Source: Paralichthys olivaceus
Taxonomy: Eukaryota > Chordata > Actinopteri > Pleuronectiformes > Paralichthyidae
Assembly (NCBI RefSeq): GCF_024713975.1
Contig: NC_091112.1
Span: forward strand, 18,324,501 to 18,388,500
DNA length: 64,000 bases
Reading direction: 5' to 3'
The notes beneath the pieces are model-generated. The model was not told the origin of the DNA, did not search any database, and saw nothing but the letters and a program-made list of their open reading frames with translations. Within the stretch, counting starts at the first letter, position 1, and the number at the start of each line of letters is the position of its first letter. Of this stretch, positions 1 to 24,735 are shown piece after piece. Position numbers and translations under genes: made by a program.

Positions 1-941
1 AAAGGTGCTTACACAGTTCAATCAAATGCCAAATATAGATATACTGTATAGTGCTGAAGGCCTAAGACCATGACAAGCCATATGAAGTGAGCTTGATTGA
101 GAAATGATAACCAGTGTTTCCCACAGGACTAAATTCCATCAGAGGTAGTAGCTACCTGCCTTTTGAGGACAGCCAAAACTTGGATGGATATATTAAAGGT
201 GCCCTGGCCCATCAATGTGGCAGGATTTCTCCCTGTTCTGCCAATTGCCAGTCTGTCCAAGACGTACAGGTCAGTGTGTCTCTGACAGAGAAATAAGTGA
301 GTCCGTCAGTTCGAAGAACAGTTTGATGTGTTCTCGAGAACAGCTACCCATTTGGGAATTTCTTTGGAGGACTTGTTGCACTCATTGTTTTATCAGGACA
401 ATCCAGGTCAAAACTGAAATAGCTTGTACTTTTGAGCACAGCAGCGAGACGTGATATGTGAGTGCTGTGCAATAAGTAAGATACAACTGAAACAAGGCTT
501 TGGGCTGGTAGCTCAAATCTGACTTGAGGGCTAAAAGGTTGCGTTTAAAGTCCATCCATCTTCTAAATCTACAGATATTCAAAAGTGTTGGAGCAGAAGT
601 TCATTCTTGACCTTGGCAACAGAATTTGAAACAAAAATCTCAATAGTTTCTAGTGTAATGATGGTGGTAGCTGCTAATGAAAAGTCATTAAAGTCCCAAG
701 AAAAGTAGGACTTTTAACATATTCAATCTCATGACATAATAGGACAAACTTCATTTGCTGAAAAGATTCTTTTATTATACCCACAGACTCACAGTTGATC
801 CACGGGTCAAGTGAGTAGAGGAGGTAAAAATCAACATTCGAATAATAGTGGATGGGTTCAGGTGGGTAAAATAGACATCATACATCATTAATGTGTAAAA
901 TATGAATTACATTCTCTAAAATGTAAAAGACAATCTTGTGC

Positions 942-971
942 ATTCCAGCAACGACCACTCGTTGCTGGAAT
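942..971. repeat. Perfect 13 bp hairpin
   Basis: ATTCCAGCAACGA, a four-base loop CCAC, and the exact reverse complement TCGTTGCTGGAAT. It is not part of any repeat family I recognise. Confidence 0.8.
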
Positions 972-3900
972 CAACAGGGCCAGACGGAGTCTAACTTATT
1001 GTGCAGTTTGCAATTACTAGTCAATGAAGACATAGGGCTCTATTTTTTGCATGAATCTGCACCGTGCAAGTGTGTGTCCAGTGCACAAGGAGTGTGTCTG
1101 TGCTTCTTGTATTTCAGTGACAGGATGCACCTGGCACATCTGAAAACGGGGGAGAGATTGAGATGTACTGGGTGTGTTAACAGCTGCATAACCAGACATA
1201 GACATCTGTGAGACTCGTGTAGTCAGCCCTCACCAACATGACACTACACTGTTGTACGGTGCACACTCTCCTTTGGGGAATAGTTCCCCAAAAAATGCTA
1301 ATTCACTCCTTATCTACTCACCACTATACCAGTGGAGGGGTGGGTGGGTATAAAACATCAACTCCATACTGCTCGTGTGGTTTCACCCACATGTCTGTAA
1401 GCCCTGACATTCATATTCGACTCGAAATGGCAGCATTTACGTGTTTTAAGCCTAATGTGCATGTTCATGCGGGTGCTGGTCCCTAATTTGGAGGAAATGA
1501 TTCACTGGGTTGGGTGATGGGCTGAGTCAAGCAAAGATTTGGATGTCGTCAGGGCTGATCCATGCATCTCTAAAGGGGTGTAAGTAGATAGTAATGCTGC
1601 TGGTCAGGTTTGCTCTGCTGTCAGAGACTCTAACATCCTATAAACTTCTGAATAAAAGGACTGAACTCCCTCATTTATTCCAGTGACAATATCCCAAATC
1701 GTCTCCTGTCTGTGAGCTGCAGTTCTTTATTTACCTGTTTTGTTTGTAAGAGTTTGTGTGGCGAAGCCTCTCTGTACACTCCCCGGTGAGTCACTGACAT
1801 TTGCGCAGTGCCCTTGAGCGTAGAAACATGGCTGAGGTGCTTGTATAATAATAACCGTCTGTTAGTGGGCTAGATGTTGAGGTGTCAACGGAGTCGAACA
1901 CACTGAGCAAACATACATAGAGCTAGGTTTGTTAGATTTGTTTCGCACCCAGAAGAACAAAGAATCTCCGAAAGTTCTGGTTTGTAACACATGACATTAG
2001 AAGAACTTGCAAACATAAACCTTCTTTGTTTGATCAATTTCACTCCTGTTCTTGGGCATACATACATATATATATATAAATAGGTGATAGGTATGTCAGA
2101 CAGGGCTTTATGACAAATGTATGCTTTGTGAATTCCAGCTTTAAAGATAGAATTGAGTTGGTTAAAAGGTCAGTGTTGAAGGGACATGTGAAGAAATTAA
2201 ACATGATTATCATGATGATGTTTTCATTAGTGCATAATCACTCGAAAATATGAATTTACTCTAGCTTGGAAGAGGCTCTTTACTTCTACATTGAGAACAG
2301 GTCCTCCTTTACTGAGTCCATCGTGTTTCACTGTTTCTGCTGCAACCCAGAACAGAAACACACTAAACAAAGGATCTACAACCTGAAGGCCACCAAACAA
2401 AAGGAGATGGTGAGGAAAGGGGTACTCACATGTCGGGGTCATATTTCTTTAGTTTGCAACAATATAAGTGCTTTAAGTTACCACATACAATTATTTAATA
2501 TAAATAAGTACCCTTTATATCTCAACTATATAATTTATAATATCATAAGAAATAAGCCTCTCCATCTGGATGATTTAGATACACTTAGTATTCATTATTC
2601 AGCATTTGTTACATCATTTATGTGAATATGAAATTACCTTTATGTGGATTTGAGCTTTTGGTCATATCACAAAGCCCTAACTATTCATTCCTAAAGCCAT
2701 CCCTAAATACCTCCCCTGAGTCCCTCCCAACCCTCCAGCTTAAACTGTTAATGTGTGTGACTTGACAGAGATGGACAGTCTGTCTGTCACTCAGCCTCAT
2801 TAGGTGAATTGATTAGCTAACGCTATTATCGATGCGCCCACAGGGCAAAATGATAAATGATGCCACTTTGAGTGCAGAAGTCACTGAGCGACTGCTTATA
2901 CCGAAGGGACCGGTGCTCTAAAATCAAGTGTAATGGTTTTATCCGTTTTTGAAGAGCACATTTTAAAACAGCATTGATGCACATATTTATTTGCACATAG
3001 AGCAGGAAGGTCAGATCCAGACACCATGTGGAGATGCGTTCTGATTCCAAATCTGTAGGTCAGGGATGAACTCAATTCAAATGATTTGCACAGATTTACA
3101 TTTGCCTTCGAGCTCATCATCCACTTATCCAGCTGATTTGCCCGGTTAAAAGCTGGTATGACTGAGCCTTCAAAAGTCAGATGACAGGTTGGTACTGAAA
3201 TGTATATTTTTATCTGATGTTTGATTTGATCTCTTACATTTGCTATCAATGAATTTTGGAAAATACTCTGACCCTGAGTGGGATGTTGGACAGTTGAAAA
3301 GGATACTTGGGCAGACTAAACTAAAGCAAAACAGTAGAAACTCTCAGGCAACCAATTAGCATTTTACATGCATAAAATATGAAACTGATTTCAATTTAGC
3401 CCTAGATGCACGACTACTAAGTATTAAGCACAATGTAAATGTCTTTTGAGGACAAAATGCTTCTGGCTGTCTAGGAAATGTTCATGGATTTTTTACTTTC
3501 TTGCAAAAACTTAAAAAAAATCTTCCTCGAAGGAGTTTTAAAATGAATAAATCAGCGCTGCAGTGCTGTGGGGACTGTCCTCTTTGTGCCGTGGTTGTTA
3601 TTGGCTGTAGTGTAGACTCAACATTTCTTTCTCCAGTGGTCAGTTTAAGGCTATATAATGAATTCACTGTTGCAAAGGAGCTAGAAGATGCAGAAACAGC
3701 CATGTCTTAATTATACTGCTCCTCTTGTGGGGCACTCTTACTGCTCCAGGCTCATTAATAGTGGCTTACAGTGTCGAAATTGACACCGTGGGAAATAGCC
3801 AGGTCCATCTTCGTCTTTCAGCCTTCATTATTAAAAGCACTCTTCTTTTTTTTCTCCGGTATGAGTTTTGAAGCACATCCCAGATTCAAAGAGATAAGTC

Positions 3901-4529
3901 CCCAGTAACTGAAAATAAAGACAACCTTGGATAAATATGAGAGCATACCCTGAGGTGAAAGTCGGAGGTCTGTGTCCTCTATCATTCTGACAGGCCTCAG
4001 CAGATATATAAGTAAAAACACAGAGCCCTTCTCTACCCACTGTTAGAGTGGGTTGCACCAGGCTGCAGGAACAAAAAAAGGAGGCGGTACATGTCATGAA
4101 TATTTCCAGATGCTGCAGAGTTAACTGTGGGAATTCAAGCGTAGAGAAAAATCAGCGGTTGGCCGGCCTTAAGAGGCCTAGAGGATGATGTGAAACATTG
4201 ACATTGCAATAGGATTTGACTAATAATGGGTTTCTCAAAGCCGACACTGGTAGTTTGTGGATTGAGCCTAGCAATAGTTGCCCTCCTGTGCTCATACTCA
4301 TTAAATTTAACCAGGCTCATGTAACAAAGTTGACATAGTGGGTGGTTTACATAGTGCACATTAAACACAATTGAGGAGATTATAAAAGCATTTTTTTTTT
4401 TAATGAAAAGCTGTGTGTGCATAAAAAGCCTGTAAAGTAGCAGTTATGATACATTTGCACTTAACACTGATTATGGATGGATATCGTTACATTTACATTT
4501 ATATGTGAGTGCACAGCATCCGATGCTTG

Positions 4530-4972
4530 TAATGCTTGAACCAGTTCCCGACTGTGGTGGACCCCAGTCGTGGTGGCAGCTGATTAGTGGACTATGATTA
4601 TGACAAGATTGCTTGATATACAATGTCTACTCAGATACTAAACCATTACTGACAATACCTCCTCAATTCATTAACTTTCCATGTTACAAACTAATCAATG
4701 TTGTAAATGCTCTTGTGTTGCCGATGTTTTCAGTCACACGTGGCATCTATTACACTTCTGTCCGTCCTGGAAGAGGGATCCCTCACATGTGGCTCTCTCT
4801 GAGGTTTCGACGTTCTTTTTTGACAATTGTTAGAGTTGTTTTTAGTAGTTTTTCCTTCCTCTTGTTAAGGGTTAAGGGCAGAGGATGTCACACCTTGTTA
4901 AAGCCCTATGAGACAAATTGTGATTTGTGAATATGGGAAATACAATTTAATTGATTGATTGATTGATTGATG
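4530..4972 (+). mobile_element. Dispersed fish repeat ending in GATT units, copy 1
   Basis: Contains GAGGGATCCCTCACATGTGG, GTTAAGGGCAGAGGATGTCA and CAAATTGTGATTTGTGAATA, then a simple (GATT)n end. Two further copies lie at 52725-52875 (+) and 59985-60180 (-). The (GATT)n end is retroposon-like. The left boundary is approximate and I do not name the family. Confidence 0.6.
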
Positions 4973-6054
4973 ATTAAGCATTTAACAAATCCATATTCAA
5001 AATCCAGGTAAATTTAATAAAATGTAGAGTCTATAATAAAACCATGAAGGGAAATACAAACCTTACAGGGCTATTAGATTCCATGAATTCAAACTAGTGA
5101 TGTTATGGCTGTAACAATGGGTGTGTGGGAGCATGTGTATGTATATGGCTGCAGGCCAGAAATCACTAAATCTGCCTACTGCACCCATAACTATCAGCTG
5201 GAAAATGGTTTATTCATCAGCCCATGTTTTTATAATTTAGTTAACTGTGTGTGGGCTCCACGCTGCTCACTGGGGCAACAACAGATGATCTACATGCTGG
5301 GCAGTTTCCGCAGGGTGCTTGCTCATCCGTCCCTGCATGCATAACACCTGTTGTACTTGTAGCAATGACGTACAGAAGCTCTTCTTCTGTAGCATGTGTG
5401 TGTGTGGAGAAACATGTGGCTTTAAAGCCTCAGGTAATGTATTGGGTCTCACATGTTGGATTGTCTGTGTTTGTAGAAAGTGAGTGCAGGCTTCACCCTG
5501 GCCTACGCTGTCATAAAGCTGAACACAGAGAAGCTTAATCAAAATGTCCACAAGCACAACGTTACCAGTGTCAGAGGTTTTTATAGTGGGAGGCAGACCT
5601 CTCCATGGGAGACTCGTTTCAGGAGAAGATCAGTGAATGGGAGTAAAACGATATGACATTAGTTATTGAATTATGTATCAAAAGGAGATCATGTACAACA
5701 ACTTAAATATGATTTAAAATGATGGTTCCGAGATACAGTAGTTTTGAGGAATGCTACTGGTTTTTATCACGTTGCAGAGTCAGAAATAAATATCTTCATA
5801 AGCTGGTTTTTATGTATGTTGTGTGGACTATATTCAAGCTGTGAAATTTGTAATATTAGGCTGTTTATGCTTTTGCTTGTTGAGCATCTGTGATCAAATG
5901 AAATAACGAGCGCAAAGGCATCGAAGAATTGAGCAAATCTAAGCATGTCCAGTGCATGATGGAGTTTTTGTTTTCTTTGTATTCGCAACCATCCTTACTC
6001 TTAAGATTAGACTTCTGAATTCAAACTTAAAAGTCCAAAATTAGAGCCTTTCAG

Positions 6055-6176
6055 AGGAAGAAAATATTTTCTCCAGGTGGAGAAAGTCTGCAGAAAGTCC
6101 AGAAGCTCTCACTCTGACATTTGCGTTCCTCACATCTGCAGAGGATCACCTGAGTTCAGTGCATGTTTGAAAGCAG
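6055..6176. mobile_element. MITE family A (TTTTCAGACATG ends), right-end fragment
   Basis: Contains GAGAAAGTCTGCAGAAAGTC and CTGACATTTGCGTTC and ends CATGTTTGAAAGCAG, all matching the right part of the copy at 36982-37438. Confidence 0.55.
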
Positions 6177-6770
6177 CTGAAGTATGTTGTGGTCCAGTTG
6201 TGGTGATGGTAGAAGCAGATTCAAAATAGTCAAATGCATTCTTTGATGGTAAAAGTCACCAGTTGCTTTTTCTGTAGTTGCATTAAAACACTGTGTTGAG
6301 ATTGTGTTTCTTTCAGTGTGCTTTAAATATTCTGGGTTTGTGCCCGAGTGAAGAGAGCTGCTGATAATAAGAAGACCAATATCTGCACCACATTGTGGTT
6401 TAACTAAATCTGACAGCCGTTGGCCTTGAAAAGCAGTTTGACACACAAACATAGATTACTCCACTGAGTCACATCAGGCCACTGCATCACACCCAGCTCA
6501 GGGATTTATTGGCTCTCTTGTCCCCCTGTCAGACCCTGCACACTATCACTCTCCGAGCTATTTTTATCCATCCAGGAGAACATGTTGGCATCCTTTCCCT
6601 ATCCTCCCATAATTCCTCCCTGTGTCCAAACACACGCTGACAAGAAATAGGTCTGCAGTGTCCCGGTGCTTTACAACAGGCTGCCGTTTCACATGAACAG
6701 CTCCACTCACACTCTCATCTTGCATTTATGTGCCTTGCACATGCTCTCACTTACTTACTTACTCGCTTTC

Positions 6771-6771
<1 letters not shown>

Positions 6772-6801
<30 letters not shown>
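6772..6801. repeat. Poly(C) run of 30
   Basis: Uninterrupted C30 followed by a short CT repeat, in a ube2e2 intron. Confidence 0.95.
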
Positions 6802-6934
6802 ACTCTCTCTCTGGCTTTCTCTGTGTGTGTAAATGATGAAAGTAAAAGTAATACATGAAACCGACAGGGGCATCTGGCCTAATTCCAGTAGAAAATGGAA
6901 TTGGATTAGTGCCTCTATACTTGCAGCTGTGTTG

Positions 6935-7200
6935 GTGTGTGTGTGTGTGTGTGTATGAGTGTGTTTGTGGGTGTGTGTGTGTGTGTTTCGGGTGAGAATC
7001 AAGGCAACAACAGAGCTCGGCTGCAGCCAGCTGCCCGATAGTGAAGCACAGAGCCGCTGCTGCTGCTCAACACCTTTCTGTGTGTGTCTGTGTCTTTTGT
7101 CTGTGTCTGTGTGTGTGTGTGTGTGTGTGTCTTTGTCTGTGTGTGTGTGTCTTTGTCTGTGTGTGTGTGTGTGTGCGTGCGTGCGTGTGTGTGTGTGTGT
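6935..7200. repeat. Compound GT microsatellite region
   Basis: GT tracts at 6935-6987 and 7080-7200, broken by TTTG, CTTT and GTGC variants, about 300 bp before the first ube2e2 exon in the window. Confidence 0.85.
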
Positions 7201-7399
7201 GAGACAGATCAGTCATCTACACGACACTGCTCATCCTCATCATTTCTCCTGGCTTCCAGACACAGTCTTTGTTAAATGCACTGTATGTGACCATGTTGCT
7301 TAATCTTCTGATGAAGATAAGGAGTTAAATGGCAGCTTTGTGTGGCTGATAATCACACACTTTATTCAGTCACTCCCTTGTGGCTGCACTGAGAATTAA

Positions 7400-19037
<11,638 letters not shown>

Positions 19038-19686
19038 ATCATCTCAACTGCACCAGGACCCCTCCACCCCACCCAACACACACCCACACACACACAGACA
19101 CACACACACACACACACACTTCTGACACCTCCCCTCCTCCGAAATCTATGGAAGCACACCCGCCCCTGTCATCCACCCTGCCCCCGTCCCTGAAAAACGA
19201 ACTGTTATTTGTTCCATGCTGACTTGAAAAGCTTCTTTTTTATACAAAGAGTCTATTGGGATTGTATTTTCCAATACACTGAATGTTGATATGGTCATGA
19301 AAAGCTTTAATACTGTTATTGTTCTTGTTGATGTTGTTGTTCTTATTGTTATTGCATTGTGTATAACATTGTTGCCACCCTTGTCATCTTCTCTATCTAA
19401 GAGTGCGTGTATTATTCCCATTTCATGTGATGGTTTCATGTAAAAATGATCATACAGAGTGCGTTTGTTTAGTTTGTTTCCCTCCAGTGGTTTTACAGCT
19501 CATGGTCAATATTAGTGCATGGCATCAGGATATGTGTTCCTACAGTGGACATGTGGTCATGGTATTATTTCTGTCCCGCGGAGTTCAGAGTTCTGGCATG
19601 GAGTGAGCCCATCACTGTGTATGATGATAGTGGTAGTTTGCTGTACATTTAATGCCTTGTAAGAATACATACTCATTGAATACTCA

Positions 19687-19692
19687 ATTAAA
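19687..19692 (+). terminator. Probable ube2e2 polyadenylation signal
   Basis: ATTAAA variant signal 650 nt after the ube2e2 stop, followed by a T/G-rich stretch (19719-19755) that fits a downstream element. No closer canonical AATAAA was seen in the 3'UTR. Confidence 0.5.
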
Positions 19693-20180
19693 CACTGGCT
19701 GTAATGTGACCGAGCCTGTCTCAATCTGTTGCTTCAGTGTGTCTGTGTGTGTGTGGTCCAGATATTTCTCATGTTAAGGTTTGACCTAAATCTGTCTACA
19801 CAGTCACATTATAGGGGCTGTGCTTCTGGGGACGAAAAGCAAGTCCACATAGTGTAAATCATCACATTTTAAGGTGGAGACATGTTTTAAGGTCATGGTA
19901 AGGTATTCCATTAGTCATGATTAATTTTAGCAGTACGATTTTGTTAGGGTGTACACGTATCAACACGTGTGTATGCGCTGACCACTTCCTATTAGAAATG
20001 AGTCATCATGGGCTCACCACAGGAAGCAGAATGGTTAGATGGAGGGAGGTTATGGTTTGTCTTCCTCTAAAAAAAAATTATGTTATTTTGATATTTAGAT
20101 TTTATTTTTTATATTCATTTGAATTATTACCCATTAGACATGCAGTGCAGAAGTTATATAAACAGTGCCTTTGTAAAACT

Positions 20181-20239
20181 CAGGCCCTGTTCCAATCTGG
20201 TATTAACATCAGTCCTGAGACGTCCAATCACAAGTCGAC
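20181..20239 (+). repeat. Dispersed repeat family D, end copy
   Basis: CAGGCCCTGTTCCAATCTGG followed by TATTAACATCAGTCCTGAGA; the same block occurs in reverse at 58690-58740. Confidence 0.45.
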
Positions 20240-21547
20240 ATTAAGTGCGACACAGTAGCAACAGTAGTGGGCTTCACGGCACCTTAAGTGAAAAGTTGTG
20301 TTTCAGAGGACATTACATTGCCTTACCATAACCTAAAACTACTGCCTAACCCTATTACTTGAAACATGTCTTCACCTTTTAATGCAATGATTTACTTCAT
20401 GAGAATAAGGAAAATAAGACCCCATATTGTGTGTATACAAAAGTAGATCCCCACAGAGTTAATATTTATTATATGTCAAATATAAGTTCATTGAAATTCT
20501 GCTCTGAATTTATTGTTTTGAAAAACGACCATTTAAAACTGTGCAGATCACAAATCTTTTTAAAGCCCTTTGAATCAGAAGGAAACCAAACCTAAGCTTT
20601 CTGAAAACCTTTGGGGAAACCCTGAGCAATGGGATGAAAAAGGCAAAGTTGCCAGGTTGTTTCAGGTCCCAGTGAGATGATGAATGTGATTCTGTAAGTC
20701 TGAGTGATAGATCCACGAGTGTGAAGGCTTATCAGCTGTCAAAATACTGCACAGTGTTTATAATAGCACCACAAAGGGCGACTGCATAGTTATTACAGCA
20801 GCAGTCATTTTATTCTCAGTCATTATGATTCCTGGGCAGATTTACCACTTTGACATGACTAAGTAATCTACCAGGAATGTGCACATTCACAATTTGCTGC
20901 AGTGCATTGCAGCACCGGCACCCTTCACTGTTCCTACTGGGTGTTCTGATTGAAGTGAATGAGGGGGTTGTTGTTTCTACACAGCGCTGTGCTCTGTGAA
21001 CATGACCTTATAAAAGCATGAAATTTCTTTTAGGCCAGGATTCTACAAAACTAAAGATACTCTTCAGTGGGCTCTGGGCCTGGAGTTAAAAGAAGTTAAA
21101 TTTCTTTGATAGAAATGATAGATAACGTTGTTTGGCTTAGTGCTTTACAACTTAGTGCTTCTACGGGTGTTTTATTTCTGCATTTTTGGGAGGATATTAA
21201 GGAAAGTGCCGATTAAATTAAACAAAACAAACAAGCAGAGGAGGAGTAGATATTGTGGCCGCTCTGAAAAGTGTCTGCAGACATTTTTTTCAGACTCCAC
21301 TCAGTGACTTCAACCTCTACAGTGCTGCCTGTAGCCTGAGAGGAAAAATCCAGGACATGCTGCTCCATTTTGTGACCAAAATCCAATGGGCAAAATTGTG
21401 TGTGGCAGCCAACAGCAGGAAATCATGCTTTGTGAACATGACCTCTAGGGGCTCATGATGGCTGAATTTGTGATATCTGTGAAAACAAAACACATGAGCC
21501 GCAGCCTTTTTACATCAGCATCTTAGCTCTAACTGTTACTGACAGTG

Positions 21548-21750
21548 GTCACGTGAATCTGGTCTGTATTTATAAAGCGCTGTGAAGTTTTTGCCTTTCA
21601 CCCATTCACACACATACATAATCTATGTGCAGCCCTTTCTCTATGAGAAGTGACGTTGTTTGGGTTCAGTATCTTACCCAAAGACACTGCTCATGCAGAA
21701 TGAGGAGGACTGGGATCAAACCGCTGACCTTCTAACTAAAGACGACTCGG
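21548..21750 (-). mobile_element. tRNA-derived SINE, reverse orientation
   Basis: TATTTATAAAGCGCTGTGAA, TTCACCCATTCACACACA, GGGTTCAGTATCTTACCCA and TGGGATCAAACCGCTGACC are the tail-to-head order of the SINE on the minus strand. Confidence 0.65.
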
Positions 21751-21859
21751 TTTAGCAAATCAACATGTTTTTACAGTGGCTGGACCGACTGTGGAAAATG
21801 AATAGAAAGAAGAAAATCTGTCTGAATCAATAAGGGATGTTGTCAGGGACGATAGTGAA

Positions 21860-22300
21860 GAGCTGAAGAAATTGGTTCCAGAAATGTTGTCTTTCACAAG
21901 GACGCAGCAGGAAATGGTACAGGTCAGAAGTGTTGGAAAAAGTCAGTTGTTCTTTAATGTCCCTGTAGTGTACAGCACTTTGAATCTACCTCCAAGGTCC
22001 ACCAGTGTTGTCCCCTGTTGCCAAACGTTGTTGAATCTCGTCATCTTTGCACCTTGATATATTTGTCTGGATCTTCCGACACCTCTTTTTCATCCTGAGA
22101 CATTTGTTTGTCTTATCTTTTTTCAGTTTTGCATCCATCGAGTGTTAAAATCGCCATCGACAGGCCTACTTGCTCACTGTGAATTACCAGGCAGGAAAAG
22201 TTCTGGAAGATGTCAGGAGCAACTGACTCAGACATTTGCATTCTCACATACAGCCCCTTTCAGGACAAAGTCCAGACTGCAGTGCATGTCTGAGAGCAGC
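21860..22300. mobile_element. MITE family A, copy lacking the left end
   Basis: Internal stretches GTCTTTCACAAGGACGCAGC and TCATCCTGAGACATTTGT and the right end CATGTCTGAGAGCAGC match the copy at 36982-37438 in order. Confidence 0.55.
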
Positions 22301-23281
22301 TTATAATATGTGTGGACGGCTACAACTGTGACTTCTGTTTCCAAGTTCTTGCTGATGAGACACTTTCTCGGGCTGCGTTCAGCACTGTGTGAGAACAACA
22401 CATGCCGCCTGTTTCATTTCAATGAGACCACTGTGTTTGCACAGCAGGGGTCCCAGCGCAGAGCTACAAATACACTGGGTCTTCTTTTGCTCTAACTCAA
22501 TGCATCCTTTAGCAACGCACACAATCAAATCCTGCAGGTACAAGCGGATAGTTCTATTAGATCACTGTATGCTGTTACAGAAACGTAGCCCTGAGTGAAA
22601 CTGTAAGTTGAACTGAGGTCAGATTTTATGATAAGTGCGTAGTCGAGCAATCTATCAGCTCGTTTCATCAGTAGAGATAAAGCTGGCTTTAATTAATTAG
22701 ATGATCTGTGTTAAGTCAAAAGGTATTCAACCCCGTTTCAGCAGTCTCGTTATACTCTCCTCTAATTTAACAAACCCCCTCAGAATGTGTTTCTAATGGA
22801 AGTAGAATACCACGAGAAAGCAGCTGTCTTGACTGGCAGCAACATACATTTCCATTACGTCTGCAGCCGTGAGCCAAAATACTGACAGGCACTACGTTTA
22901 ACCCCCCGCTGCACAGACATTATTTCAAACACACCTCATGAGGACAAGCAGTTCAGCTGTAATGTGTTGCAGGTTTTCATGGGAGCACCTGGACTCTAAC
23001 ACGAGGCGTGAGAGGCTGAGAGGGTTTAAAGTGTTGACTGAAATCCTCCTTCTGCTACAAGTGGAATACTACAGCTTCATGTTATTACCATGGACAGTGT
23101 GGAGTGTCTTCAGAGTTACGGAGGTTTTTCCTTTTACTTCACAACAGATTCAGAGCTGTGATGATGTTAAAATCCTCCCCTGGCTGTGGTGGAAAAACAT
23201 ACCTCATAAAAGTCAGCGGCATAAAGCAGAGAGCACAACAACGTTGACTTCTACTGTGAAAGGGATTTGTCTGCTAAACCG

Positions 23282-23580
23282 TTTTCAGGCATGATCTGCG
23301 GAGGAACTCCGGAGAATCGTGTCCGGGCTTTCTCTGCAGGTTTCCTTTTAATTCTGCTGCTGCTGCGGATTTTGTTTGCAGCACATCAACACCAGCATCA
23401 GCTCTCTCTTGACACCTTTGTCAGTGAATCCTAAGTGTATATACGACTTTTCCATCCTTAGATATTTTATTTTTCTGTCTGTCATGTGTAAGAAGTGTCA
23501 CCAACTCCCAACTCGCTCCCTGTGAATCCAGTGGGGGATCCCTCGCTCGTTCTCACATTAGATTCTGCAGGCTTTAGACC
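23282..23580. mobile_element. MITE family A, left-end copy
   Basis: Left end TTTTCAGGCATGATCTGCGG, then GTGTCCGGGCTTTC and later GTGAATCCAGTGGGGG, parallel to the order in the copy at 36982-37438. The right end is diverged or lost. Confidence 0.5.
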
Positions 23581-23984
23581 TTTGGCACCAAACACATGGA
23601 GTGAGACTAGAGCAGGTACTTATCTTTTTAGTTATATTTATTTTCATTGTAGTACTGTGAGGTGTATGACAGCATACAGTTACAACATGAAAAAAGTTAT
23701 TGTCTTTCCATACTTAGTCCATTGCTCATGCAGAATAGATAAATTAATGTGAGAAAGCTTTTTTTATCAAATACTCCAAACAACAAAATACAAGACACCA
23801 GACCAAGTACCATGCAGTTAAGTTATCTATTTAAACACATCAATGAAATAACATTACATATTTAATTAAAATATAAACCACCAAGGCTGAACAGTCCCAT
23901 ACATCCAGATTTTTATTTTGATCAGAGCAAAAAATGTCACACACTCTTAAATATCAGTCCCCCCAAAAAAATGTTTAATCAACA

Positions 23985-24213
23985 TCCATGAATGATTCTC
24001 TCTGAAATCAATGAAAATGTTGAAAAATCGATCTAACATGTGACAAACAATTCTGCACCCTGATCCAGATCCACACCTTAATTTGTCGGCCCCTTTCTTG
24101 GCCCACACCACATCCTTCCACCAAATGTCATGGTAATACGGTCAGTTCTTTCTGTGTAATCTTGCTATCAAACAAACAGAGAGCTGTGAAAACACAACCT
24201 CCTCCGCAGAGGT
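23985..24213. mobile_element. MITE family C, right-part copy
   Basis: Matches the complete copy in order: GAAAATGTTGAAAAA, GATCCAGATCCACACC, CCACCAAATGTCATGGTAAT, TTTCTGTGTAATCTTGCT, and the end CCTCCTCCGCAGAGGTA. Confidence 0.6.
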
Positions 24214-24448
24214 AATAATAGTCTTTAAGTTGATCAAAATAGAAGGTATTACTATTTTTTTGCTATAATTTGTCCTTAGGTTTCTCTATTTCTCATTGTG
24301 ATCTCCTACATGCTGTTGTTGTTGCCATTTAGTCATAATTTTGTGATTTTTTACTTCACAGCCAGCGGAGTGAGAAGCTGTAACAATGGTTGAGACGTCT
24401 ATGTACTTACATTCTTTCCCCAGCACGATGTTTTTTTTATCTTACTCA

Positions 24449-24735
24449 CACAAGATAATAACTTGTGCAGACAAAAGCCAGGTATTACCTGATGTCTTAA
24501 CAAAATATCAATATGACTTTAACATCAATTAACACAAGTTCACACATGTTTGCTCAAATTTGCACAAGTGATTATCTTGTGTGAACAAGGTCTTGTATAT
24601 TTTCAGCAAAGTCAACTCACAGAAACAAGATATCTGATAATATATACGCACACAACTTAATACGAGTTCACACAAGTTTATAAGTTCACAAAAGCCCATT
24701 TTACACAAACAAGATATATGATGACATCCCTGGCT
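24449..24735. repeat. Block of CACAAG/CTTGTG inverted modules
   Basis: CACAAG or CTTGTG recur about seven times, often next to ATAAT or GTTCACA, so that many short hairpins are possible. AAAAGCCAGG (24474 onward) and CCCTGGCTT (near 24728) may be its ends in inverted orientation. Probably an old MITE. Confidence 0.5.

Noticed and set aside
2227..2442. Overlapping frames on both strands with a fairly protein-like look (FGGLQVVDPLFSVFLFWVAA on the minus strand)
   Set aside because: I could not connect it to a family, and it has no splice partners. It may be an old repeat. Not called.
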